54,467 nucleotides of DNA from Candidatus Eremiobacterota bacterium (GTDB taxonomy: Bacteria; Vulcanimicrobiota; CADAWZ01; Ess09-12), in the NCBI GenBank assembly GCA_031082125.1, contig JAVHLM010000040.1, positions 1-54,467 of the forward strand, read 5' to 3'. The notes under the pieces were generated by a model that did not search any database, was not told the DNA's origin, and saw only the letters and a program-made list of their open reading frames with translations. Positions 32,349-40,135 of the stretch are shown in pieces (position 1 is the first letter of the stretch; every line of letters begins with the position of its first letter). Both the position numbers and the translations under genes were made by a program.

Positions 32349-33821
32349 CTATTTTCCTTTCAAGGCTTTTGCAATTTCAGCGGCCACCTTCCTGCCGGCC
32401 ATCACGCTTCCTTCCACGTGGCTGCTGTAAAGGTAATCGCCGGCAAGATAGAGGCCAAGGGATGGGTCGTGAAGTGACTTTGTTCCGGCATCAATGGGTG
32501 ATCTCCCCACTGGCCACGCCGGTGTGGCGCCGGGATGGTACCCGTAAAAATACACGGCATTGACATATTTTGAGAAACCCGGCCATATCTTTTCAAGCTC
32601 GGCGAGGTACTCCTTTTTCATGGCGTCCAGGGGCTCGAGGTACGTTCTTGCATAGTCACCATGGATAAGAAGGGTGAACACCTCAAGCTTCTGGCCTGCC
32701 GGGGGCTCTTCCAGGACACCGTAGATGACCCCGAGTCGGCCCCGGGAGATGATGGGAAAAGGGAGCTTCCCGTCGTATTTTAAAAGGCTGTTGGCTTTCG
32801 TGTCAAGCAGGATGTGCACCACATAGTACTGCCCCGCCGTGAGGCTATAGACTGAATCCCATTGTTGCTTGCTGAGGGTGGGCTCCATCTGGATGGAGTG
32901 GAGGTGGTTCCACGAAACGGCCACTACCACGGCCTTTGAATTGATGCACTCCATCCTGTTGTTGAGAAGGTAATGGACCTTCACCTCCACAGTGTTGTCG
33001 GGCATCAAGGTGCGCACGATCCTGGTGACCCTCGCGTTGAGGATCTTGGGGCCTTTTATGGCCGCCGCGAAGGCGCTGGTAATCTTGCTGTTTCCACCCT
33101 TGATATGCCGGCACTTCTCTGTTTTGTGGAGAAACTGGCGAAGCTGCATGATGCCGTAAAGGGCGCTCACCTGCGACCAGTCCGTCGCTATCTCGCACTC
33201 TAGGGTAAGGCGCACAAACTCTGCCGTCTTCTTGGGAAGGTTCTGCCCCGCCACCCACTTGGCGAATGAGATCTTCTGGAGAGGCTCAAGGGCCGGAGTG
33301 AGCTTCTCTGCCACTGTCTCGTCATAGATTTTTTCCGTGGCGCTCCGCCAGTCGGAGAAGGCTTTTGCCTCCTCGGGATTCAGCACCGTTTTCAGGTACT
33401 CCTCAAAAGTGTCCTGGACATAGGGATAGACCTTCCCGTCAAGGATGCAGCTGGAATAGGGCTCCTCGGACTTGCTGTAGGGGAGATTGAACTTCTTGAC
33501 GTAATCGTTGAGAGGACAGGCTTCCCAGATTTCATGCATGCCGATTTCCGACAGGAGGCCGTCGCCGTAATCCACCGTGGCGACCCTGCCTCCCAGGCGA
33601 TCGTTCGCTTCAAGTATGACGCAGGAGATTCCTTTCTGCTCAAGCTCATAGGCAGCCACAAGCCCTGCCATGCCGCCGCCCACGATCACCACGTCCGTCT
33701 TTGACACCGCAGGCGATGCAAAAGATGGGCGGCAGGGAAAAAGCATAACGGCCAGGATGGCCGCGAAAACCAGGAAGGCAAGGCCCCCCCTCTGACAGCT
33801 CCCGGAACTGGCTCTTTTCAT
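32349..33821 (-). CDS. Secreted FAD-dependent amine oxidase
   Basis: A 490-residue flavin amine oxidase with an N-terminal signal (about 1-36; basic head, hydrophobic core, cut near SFA). The FAD-binding Rossmann motif is VVIVGGGMAGL (44-54) with ILEANDRLGGR just after, and the C-terminal family motif is YLAGDYLYSS. Members oxidise amines or related carbon-nitrogen bonds, giving aldehyde and ammonia. The start at 33821 is chosen because AAAGGAGG lies 7 nt before it. There is no twin-arginine motif, which is unusual for an exported flavoprotein. It sits in the middle of the amine/aldehyde gene run, 18 nt before an aldehyde dehydrogenase. Confidence 0.85.
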   Translation of the reverse strand: MKRASSGSCQRGGLAFLVFAAILAVMLFPCRPSFASPAVSKTDVVIVGGGMAGLVAAYELEQKGISCVILEANDRLGGRVATVDYGDGLLSEIGMHEIWEACPLNDYVKKFNLPYSKSEEPYSSCILDGKVYPYVQDTFEEYLKTVLNPEEAKAFSDWRSATEKIYDETVAEKLTPALEPLQKISFAKWVAGQNLPKKTAEFVRLTLECEIATDWSQVSALYGIMQLRQFLHKTEKCRHIKGGNSKITSAFAAAIKGPKILNARVTRIVRTLMPDNTVEVKVHYLLNNRMECINSKAVVVAVSWNHLHSIQMEPTLSKQQWDSVYSLTAGQYYVVHILLDTKANSLLKYDGKLPFPIISRGRLGVIYGVLEEPPAGQKLEVFTLLIHGDYARTYLEPLDAMKKEYLAELEKIWPGFSKYVNAVYFYGYHPGATPAWPVGRSPIDAGTKSLHDPSLGLYLAGDYLYSSHVEGSVMAGRKVAAEIAKALKGK

Positions 33822-33912
33822 TTTCATACCTCCTTTTATTAAAATCATCAGATACCATGGCAGTCAATGGCGATGTTCCAGGCAGAAAGAGGGCATCCCC
33901 CACCTCCCTGCG

Positions 33913-35082
33913 TTATGTAATCTCTTCTCTCGTCACCGAATACACTTTCATCTCTCTCAGGGCCAGTTCTTTGAAGTACTGCTCAGTATCAACGCACACT
34001 TCAGGCGGGAGGACCCCGCGTTTCCTGATCTGCCCGTCGGCAATCATCTGTGCTATGATGGAAGCCGGAACACCGGTGTCAAGGGCTCCTGCGCTCACTT
34101 TCCAGCGGCTGTGGGGCCTGACTATGCTCTCCATGCGGCATTCCACCTTCAGGCCGTTCTTTTTTCCATGGACTTCCACCCTGATGACATCGCAGTCATC
34201 GGCGTCGCCTTCCGGCGAGGGAAGCTCGCTGATAAGGGACAGCAGGAATTTCCGCGGAGACACCTCCACTCCATGAATGGTCCTGCGGGTGTCGCTCGCG
34301 AATCCCAGCTCGGCGAGAAACTTTATCTTGTTATAAAACTCCACGGGGAAAGCGATCCTGAAGCTGGCCCTCTTGATGCCTTTCTCTTTAAAGGAGAGAG
34401 GGAAGGTGGCCACTTCAGAGTGGATGGTATAACAGGCTGTCTGTATCCCCACAGGCGAGGGGAATATCACTTCCTCCTCACCGGAGAGCGGCGGTACCTC
34501 GCGGAACTTCCCCCCCTCAAAGATGACAGGGTTCAGGGAAAACTCATCCAGTATGGTATCCATGGTATAAGGCGGCGTGAGGGGCGATTCACTCCTCGAG
34601 AAATCGGCGCACCCTATTTTTACCTCTGCGGATACCACTTCGTCAAGCCTGCCCGCGGCGTAACCTGCCATGATATTTGTGGTGCCCGGAGTGCTCCCGC
34701 ATCCCAGCACGGCAATAAGGCCCGCCTTCTTGAATTCGGCAGAAAGCTCCAGCTGGCGCTGCGTCATTTTGAAGAGCCCGCCAAGATCAAGGTAGTGGAC
34801 GCGGGCCTCGAGGCAGGCTTTCATCACCTCGAGATTCAGCAGGTAGGGCGTGGAGTTGATTACCACCTCGTGGCCTTTTATGAGGGCGACGAGCTTATCG
34901 TGCTGCTTTATGTCGATGCTCTCCACTTTCAGTCTTTTGTCCTTGAGGTTTCCCAGGATGGCAAGGGCCGACTTGCGGTGCAGCTCTCCCACGGTGACAT
35001 GCTCAATGTCGGGATTTTCCAGCAGATCCTGCACGGTAATGCGTCCCATCAATCCTGCTCCGCCCAGCACTGCAATTTTCAT
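33913..35082 (-). CDS. Saccharopine dehydrogenase-family protein, lysine 6-dehydrogenase-like
   Basis: A 389-residue protein with the NAD(P)-binding head of the saccharopine dehydrogenase family (KIAVLGGAGLMGR near residues 2-14) and the C-terminal half of lysine 6-dehydrogenases (GLxVECRMES, ending in KRGVLPPE). Its length matches L-lysine 6-dehydrogenase (about 385). That enzyme deaminates lysine to allysine/piperideine carboxylate. Related enzymes make or split carboxynorspermidine-like compounds, so the exact amine is uncertain. GAGAGGAG stands upstream of the ATG at 35082. It lies 28 nt after the aminotransferase gene. Confidence 0.83.
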   Translation of the reverse strand: MKIAVLGGAGLMGRITVQDLLENPDIEHVTVGELHRKSALAILGNLKDKRLKVESIDIKQHDKLVALIKGHEVVINSTPYLLNLEVMKACLEARVHYLDLGGLFKMTQRQLELSAEFKKAGLIAVLGCGSTPGTTNIMAGYAAGRLDEVVSAEVKIGCADFSRSESPLTPPYTMDTILDEFSLNPVIFEGGKFREVPPLSGEEEVIFPSPVGIQTACYTIHSEVATFPLSFKEKGIKRASFRIAFPVEFYNKIKFLAELGFASDTRRTIHGVEVSPRKFLLSLISELPSPEGDADDCDVIRVEVHGKKNGLKVECRMESIVRPHSRWKVSAGALDTGVPASIIAQMIADGQIRKRGVLPPEVCVDTEQYFKELALREMKVYSVTREEIT

Positions 35083-35110
35083 ATGGTTGCTCCTCTCTTC
35101 AGAATTTCGT

Positions 35111-36439
35111 CTAGTGAGTGACTTTCGCTGCCGCCATCGATTCTTCAAGGATGTCAAGGCCTTTCACGAGAAGGTCTTTCTCTGTTACCAGGGGCGCCAG
35201 GATTCTTATGACATTGTCATAGATGCCTGCCTTGAGGATGACAAGCCCTCTCTGGTGGCACTCTTTTACTATCGAGGCCGTCTCTGTGCTGGCAGGAGTC
35301 TTCTTTTTCCTGTCTTTCACCAGCTCTATTGCCATCATGGGGCCCATTCCCCTCACGTCGCCGATGAGGGGATATTTCCTCTCCATCTGAACCAGGCGGT
35401 CCCTGATGAGCTTGCCCTGGTCCCGGGCCTTCTTCATGAAGCCTTTCCTCTGCATTACCTCAATGACTTTGAGGGCAGCCGCGCATGAAAGGGGGTTTCC
35501 GCCGAATGTTCCGCCCAGCCCCCCCACCATGGGAGCGTCCATCAGCTCTGCTTTTCCCGTGACAGCTCCGAGAGGAAGTCCCCCTGCCAGCGATTTTGCC
35601 GAAATGATAATATCAGGAGAGATTCCGGAGTGCTCGGAGGCGAAGAAAGCGCCTGTCCGGCCGAAGCCTGTCTGCACCTCGTCAGCGACGAAGAGAATGC
35701 CGTGCTCCCTGCAGATCTTCTGAAGGCCCTCCATATATTCCGGCGGGGCAGGGATAAAGCCGCCCTCGCCGGTGACAGGCTCAATTATCACGGCGGCGAT
35801 CTCTTTGGGGTCCGCGTGTGCGGCGAAGAACTTCGTGAAGAACTCAAGGCATTCCATGGAACAGCCTGCCCGCTCCCTTCCCACAGGGCACCTGTAGCAG
35901 TAAGGATAAGGTATCCTGTATACCTCCGGCGCAAGTGCGCCGAAGCCGAATTTATAGGGCCTCACCTTGCTCGTCATGGTCATGGTGAGATAGGTTCTCC
36001 CGTGGAAGCCCGCCTCAAATACGATGATCCCTTTTCTTCCCGTGGCGCTGCGGGCCACCTTGACGGCGTTTTCAACGGCCTCGGCGCCGCTGTTCACGAA
36101 CATGGACTTTTTGTGAAATTCTCCCGGCGCTATCTCCGCGAGTTTCTCGGCAAGCCTCACATAAGATTCATACATGGTCACGTGAAAGCATCCATGGAGG
36201 AACCTGTCTGCCTGTTCCTTCACGGCCTGGACCACTTCCTCATGGCAGTGGCCTATGTTGAGCACCCCGAGCCCCCCTGCAAAGTCTATGAGGACGGTGC
36301 CGTCCACGTCGGTTATCGCGGCGCCTTTCGCCTCTTTCATGAAGACCGGCACTATATTGAAGACGCCTCTCGGCACATACTGCTCTTTTACCTTGATGAG
36401 CTCAAAAGATCTTTTCCCGGGGATACCTTTGCTTTTCAT
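35111..36439 (-). CDS. Class III PLP aminotransferase, 4-aminobutyrate-type
   Basis: A 442-residue class III aminotransferase of the GABA/ornithine/lysine group. The PLP lysine is K282 in IISAKSLAGGLPLGA; FVADEVQTGFGRTG supplies the cofactor aspartate, and NSGAEAVENAVK is the phosphate-binding motif. The match to GABA aminotransferases is strong, but beta-alanine, putrescine or lysine epsilon-amino substrates cannot be excluded. GGAG is 6 nt before the ATG. It is the first gene of the run that continues with lysine 6-dehydrogenase-like protein, amine oxidase, aldehyde dehydrogenase and AOR. Products of these enzymes would be semialdehydes. Confidence 0.9.
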   Translation of the reverse strand: MKSKGIPGKRSFELIKVKEQYVPRGVFNIVPVFMKEAKGAAITDVDGTVLIDFAGGLGVLNIGHCHEEVVQAVKEQADRFLHGCFHVTMYESYVRLAEKLAEIAPGEFHKKSMFVNSGAEAVENAVKVARSATGRKGIIVFEAGFHGRTYLTMTMTSKVRPYKFGFGALAPEVYRIPYPYCYRCPVGRERAGCSMECLEFFTKFFAAHADPKEIAAVIIEPVTGEGGFIPAPPEYMEGLQKICREHGILFVADEVQTGFGRTGAFFASEHSGISPDIIISAKSLAGGLPLGAVTGKAELMDAPMVGGLGGTFGGNPLSCAAALKVIEVMQRKGFMKKARDQGKLIRDRLVQMERKYPLIGDVRGMGPMMAIELVKDRKKKTPASTETASIVKECHQRGLVILKAGIYDNVIRILAPLVTEKDLLVKGLDILEESMAAAKVTH

Positions 36440-36517
36440 AGTTCACTCCGCAGTCTTTTTCTCTTTAAATCGCCTGGCACTTACAAAATAATTTAGAGGC
36501 AGAGAGAGGAAAATCCT

Positions 36518-36546
36518 TTGACAAGAGCGACTTTTTCTGCTATACT
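36518..36546 (+). promoter_or_regulatory. Strong sigma70-type promoter for the small membrane protein and NCS1 transporter
   Basis: TTGACA at 36518-36523 (perfect -35) and TATACT at 36541-36546 (five of six) are separated by 17 nt. Transcription would start near 36553, leaving a leader of about 95 nt before the small ORF. It is the strongest promoter in the window by inspection. Confidence 0.75.
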
Positions 36547-36647
36547 CCAGAGCATTACTGACGGCATCATTATACTCATCGCTTCACTCTCCACGCCGCA
36601 GCAGTCAATTCTCTTCCGGTCCATCAGAGCGCAGGGGGGGCATGGGC

Positions 36648-36821
36648 ATGCAGAAAAGTTCTCTTGATGAGGCTTTCCAGCAGGAACTGCAGAGGCGTCT
36701 TGTCGAGCTTGATGAGTGCTCGGAAGATTCCTTCGGCGCCTTTACCTCCACGGACTGGATACTCAGCATGGTGCTCTTTGTAGTGCTTCCGCTTTTCCTC
36801 GTCTGGCTCTTCAGATCGTGA
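36648..36821 (+). CDS. Small C-terminal tail-anchored membrane protein (57 aa) before the NCS1 transporter
   Basis: A 57-residue protein, too short for most gene finders. It has a polar helical head (SLDEAFQQELQRRLVELDE), then one membrane helix at the end (residues about 37-55, DWILSMVLFVVLPLFLVWLF). AGGGGGGG lies 7 nt before the ATG at 36648, a strong promoter lies upstream, and it ends 27 nt before the transporter gene. Some secondary transporters need tiny one-helix partners (for example MetS with MetP), so a similar small subunit is a reasonable idea. That role is inference; no known small-subunit family is recognised. Confidence 0.65.
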   Translation: MQKSSLDEAFQQELQRRLVELDECSEDSFGAFTSTDWILSMVLFVVLPLFLVWLFRS

Positions 36822-36848
36822 CCTGAGAGAAAGAGGGCATGCTTTTCC

Positions 36849-38306
36849 ATGAGCAACCTTGAATCCCATGATCCTGGCCTGGAAGCCCGGGTCAAGGAAG
36901 AGGCCATTTTCGGCCGCCTCCCGCTCCTGCCTTCCGAGCGTGAATACTCTCTCTATGGCATCTCCGCCACGGGTTTCGCTTATGCCGTTGCTACATGGTG
37001 CTTTCTGATAGGCGGCTATGCCTCCTCTTATGTCGGCGCAGTGCAGGGCCTCGTTGTGCTCATTGCAGGATGCGTCATCGGCGTTGCAATCTCCGCAGTC
37101 GCCTCCGCTCTTGCCTGCAACAGATATGGCATTGAGCAGATTGATTTCACAAAATCCTGCTTCGGCCAGCGGGGCTCAAAAATCATCCTGGTTTTCTATG
37201 TGATAAACCAGGTGGGATGGACAGGGCTCATCCTGGTGATGATGGCAAGAGGCGTCAAGAATGTCATCGAGTCGGCGGGGTTTCACCCGGGACCCCTCTT
37301 CGTCCACCTCGTCACTCTCGCCGGGATAGTGGTAGCTTACGCAATTATAATAAGAGGTGTCCATATCCTGAACATGTTCAATTCCATAATCACGCCTCTC
37401 CTCGTGGCAGTATGCATCTTCCTTTTCTACGTCATTTTCAGCAGGTTCGGCTGGGCTGCCCTGGTGAAAGCGCTTCCCCTCAACCCCGAGCCCGACGCCC
37501 ATGTCAATTACGCGCTGGCCTTTGAGTGCGGCCTCGGCGCAGGTTTCTCATGGTGGCCCGGCATAGGGTTCCTTGCCCGCAACACCGATACTCAGCGTAA
37601 CAGCTTTTATCCCCAGGTTATCACGATGGGACTCCTGATGGGAGTGGTCTGCTGCACGGGGCTTTTCAGCGGGCTCCTGTTCCAGCAGGGCGACCCCACC
37701 GTGTGGATGCTCAAAGTAGGCGGCCTCACCTTCGGCGTCATATCCCTGCTCCTCGTGGCATCGGCAAATATCTCGGCAAGCTCGATCATGATGTACACCG
37801 CCGAGCTTGCGCTTCGCCATGTGAAGTATCTCAGGGGATTCTCATGGAAAGCCCTTACGGTCATCACTTTTCTCCCGCTCCTGGCTTTTGTGCTCTTCCC
37901 TGACCCTCTTTATGAGAGGGGAAACGCTTTCCTTCCTTACAATGCCACCATGTACGTTCCCATTTCAGGCGTCCTGCTCGTGGATTATCTCTTCCTGAGG
38001 AATAGGAGGCTCAACGCCTCTCAGCTCTTTGAAAGTCACCCCTCAGGGGACTATTTCTTCACCGGGGGCTTCAACTGGTATGCCCTGGGGTGCATGGTTC
38101 TGGGCCAGGGCCTTTATCTCTGGCTTTACAACCCCGTGACCAGCGCTTATCATTATCCCTTCCAGTATCTCACTGCCTCGCTGCCGGCAGCGCTCATCCC
38201 CATGCTCCTCTATTATTTCCTGGCCAGGATCTTCCTCGTGAAGAAAGGGATAGGAGGCTACCTCGAAGATCATGGGAGCCGCCCCCTCCTGGAGCCCAAC
38301 ATCTGA
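36849..38306 (+). CDS. NCS1-family nucleobase/hydantoin-type transporter
   Basis: A 485-residue protein with about twelve membrane helices of the NCS1 family (purine, cytosine, uracil, allantoin, hydantoin permeases). LPLLPSEREYSLYGISATGFAYAVATW is the family N-terminus (loop then first helix), and FSWWPGIGFLARN is a conserved loop around residue 230. The substrate is unknown; pyrimidine breakdown yields beta-alanine, a possible substrate of the divergent aminotransferase, so uracil/cytosine import would fit. It is read from the strong promoter at 36518 together with the 57-residue membrane protein. Sodium or proton coupling cannot be told. Confidence 0.88.
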   Translation: MSNLESHDPGLEARVKEEAIFGRLPLLPSEREYSLYGISATGFAYAVATWCFLIGGYASSYVGAVQGLVVLIAGCVIGVAISAVASALACNRYGIEQIDFTKSCFGQRGSKIILVFYVINQVGWTGLILVMMARGVKNVIESAGFHPGPLFVHLVTLAGIVVAYAIIIRGVHILNMFNSIITPLLVAVCIFLFYVIFSRFGWAALVKALPLNPEPDAHVNYALAFECGLGAGFSWWPGIGFLARNTDTQRNSFYPQVITMGLLMGVVCCTGLFSGLLFQQGDPTVWMLKVGGLTFGVISLLLVASANISASSIMMYTAELALRHVKYLRGFSWKALTVITFLPLLAFVLFPDPLYERGNAFLPYNATMYVPISGVLLVDYLFLRNRRLNASQLFESHPSGDYFFTGGFNWYALGCMVLGQGLYLWLYNPVTSAYHYPFQYLTASLPAALIPMLLYYFLARIFLVKKGIGGYLEDHGSRPLLEPNI

Positions 38307-38326
38307 TGGCAGAGCTCCGCAGGGAA

Positions 38327-38815
38327 TCACTCCCCCCGGGTGGCGGTTTTATTCCAGTTCCTGTAAGGGTTTTTCGTGAGATTGGAATTAAAGTAGCGCG
38401 GATCACCGGAGACCTCTTCACCTATCCAGGGCGGGATCTCGAGTGACTGATGCTCGTCGTGGAGCTCCACCTCGGCGATTATAAGGCCCTCGTTCTCGCC
38501 GGAGAACTCGTCAATCTCCCACGTCACGCCGCCCCTTGCTATTTTGTACCTGTTCTTTTCAATCAGGGGCTTTTCACAGAGGTTTGTCAGCAGTTCGTTG
38601 GCTTCCGCACCAGGGATAGGGTATTCATATTCTGGCCTGCTCACCCCCGTGGTGAGTCCCTTGATGGTGAGAAAGCCTTCGTCGCCAACGGTGCGGACCC
38701 TTACGGTGCGCTCCCTCACCGTGGAAAGATAGCCCTGGCGGTAAGGCACTCCTTCTGCAAGGCTCCTCCAGTCATCGCCATTTACAAGAAACTTTCTCTC
38801 TATTTCCTTCCCCAT
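38327..38815 (-). CDS. CYTH-domain protein (class IV adenylate cyclase/triphosphatase superfamily)
   Basis: A 162-residue CYTH protein. The diagnostic EIERKFLV motif starts at residue 4, and the alternating Arg/Lys/Glu strands RTVRVRTVG, LTIKG, EYEYPIP, WEIDEFSG and IIAEVEL line the tunnel that binds triphosphate and metals. Bacterial members of this size usually cleave inorganic tripolyphosphate or act as thiamine-triphosphatase-like enzymes; cyclase activity is less likely. It is convergent with the NCS1 transporter, 20 nt away. Promoter not seen. Confidence 0.9.
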   Translation of the reverse strand: MGKEIERKFLVNGDDWRSLAEGVPYRQGYLSTVRERTVRVRTVGDEGFLTIKGLTTGVSRPEYEYPIPGAEANELLTNLCEKPLIEKNRYKIARGGVTWEIDEFSGENEGLIIAEVELHDEHQSLEIPPWIGEEVSGDPRYFNSNLTKNPYRNWNKTATRGE

Positions 38816-38939
38816 GGTGTCCTCCCTGGTTATTACTGTTGCGCGACATTTTCTCCTGTGAACTGCATGGAATCACTGCCGGCGGGCCTGCTGCATATGG
38901 CGGCCTCACTGGTGGGAATGCCCGGTGACGCCTCTCTAT

Positions 38940-40109
38940 TCAGCAGGGGAGCGTGAAGGTGAAGATGCTTCCCCTGCCGGGCTCGCTCTGCACCTCAATG
39001 GTGCCGCCATGCTTCTCCACGAACTCCTTGCAGAGGATAAGGCCCAGGCCCGTGCCTTTTTCCCGCCCTGTCCCGATTGTGCTCTGATGCACATCAATCC
39101 TGAAGAGCTTGCCAAGATCGGCCACCGTCATGCCGATGCCGGTATCGGTGACGGAAAGAGCCAGGAAATCCCCCCGCTTTTCCACTGCGAGCGTCACGGC
39201 GCCCCCTTCGCTGGTGAATTTTATCGCGTTGGAGATAAGGTTCCTGAGAACGGTGCCCACCATGTTCTCATCGAAGGTGGCAGCGGTATCGTCTGCAATC
39301 TCCATTGTGACAGAGATGCCCTTCTGCCTGGCTCCAGGAGCCAGCAGTGAGAGCACTTCACGGGCAAGAGGGGCGATACGCTGAGGGGAGGGCTCAAAAT
39401 CTATCCTCCCGGCCTGGGAGCGCGCCCATGTGAGAAGGTTGTCAAGAAGATTGCGAAGGTTGGAAGCGGCGTCGTGGAGAGACCTGAGATACCTGAGACT
39501 GCTCTCCTCGTCCAGCATGTCTTTTTCAAGCAGAAGAGTGGAGACCTGGTAGAAGAGCGTGACAGGATTCTTGAGGTCATGGGCCAGGATGGAAAAGAAT
39601 TTATCCTTCATGCTGTTGGCCAGGAGCAGTCCTTCCTCAGACCTGGCGAGCTTCTCGTTTATCTCCATGAGCGCATCGTTCTGATGCCTTATGCGCTCCC
39701 TGGACTGCCTCAGCTCGAGATGTGTCAGTATCCTGGCCATAAGCTCGGCGGATTTGAAGGGCTTGGTGATATAGTCAACGCCGCCTGCCTCAAAGCCCCG
39801 GACGATCTCGCTTTCGCCGCTGTGGGCAGTGAGGAAGATTATGGGAATGTCGGCCGTGAGGGGATTGGCCTTGAGCCTCTCGCAGGCAGAGTAGCCGTCC
39901 ATCTCCGGCATGCTCACATCCATGAGGATGAGAGCCGGGGGAGCCTTGACGGCGGCGGTGAGGGCCTGCATACCGTTTGTCGCCACTGATATCTCGAAGC
40001 CTGCCTCGCTCAGGAGGCTGCCCAGGATCTCAAGATTTCCGGGCACGTCATCGACTATCAGGATGATGCTGCTCGCCGCCAGCGCTCTCTGCCCATTGGA
40101 GATCGTCAT
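38940..40109 (-). CDS. Receiver-histidine kinase hybrid (response regulator fused to kinase)
   Basis: A 389-residue cytoplasmic protein. An N-terminal receiver domain (about 15-130) has its phospho-acceptor D64 in LILMDVSMPEMDG. It is followed by a coiled linker (about 135-170), a HisKA domain with H177 in ILAHDLKNPV, and an ATP-binding domain (about 285-389) with NLISNAIKFTSEGG and KGTGLGLILC. There is no membrane segment, so it takes input by phosphotransfer to its receiver. The hybrid kinase upstream, 26 nt away in the same direction, is the likely donor. ATG 40109 is preferred over a GTG (40154) that overlaps that gene. Confidence 0.88.
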   Translation of the reverse strand: MTISNGQRALAASSIILIVDDVPGNLEILGSLLSEAGFEISVATNGMQALTAAVKAPPALILMDVSMPEMDGYSACERLKANPLTADIPIIFLTAHSGESEIVRGFEAGGVDYITKPFKSAELMARILTHLELRQSRERIRHQNDALMEINEKLARSEEGLLLANSMKDKFFSILAHDLKNPVTLFYQVSTLLLEKDMLDEESSLRYLRSLHDAASNLRNLLDNLLTWARSQAGRIDFEPSPQRIAPLAREVLSLLAPGARQKGISVTMEIADDTAATFDENMVGTVLRNLISNAIKFTSEGGAVTLAVEKRGDFLALSVTDTGIGMTVADLGKLFRIDVHQSTIGTGREKGTGLGLILCKEFVEKHGGTIEVQSEPGRGSIFTFTLPC

Positions 40110-40135
40110 GAAAGAAGCCCTGCCTTTCCGGTTTT

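Noticed and set aside
34111-35121. 336-codon plus-strand frame opposite the lysine 6-dehydrogenase-like gene
   Set aside because: No motif or ribosome site; the minus strand gives a clear Rossmann family protein.
36440-36517. Promoter for the eight-gene amine/AOR run
   Set aside because: Only a poor match (TTTTCC-17-TATTTT on the minus strand) was found, so no promoter is called although one is expected here.
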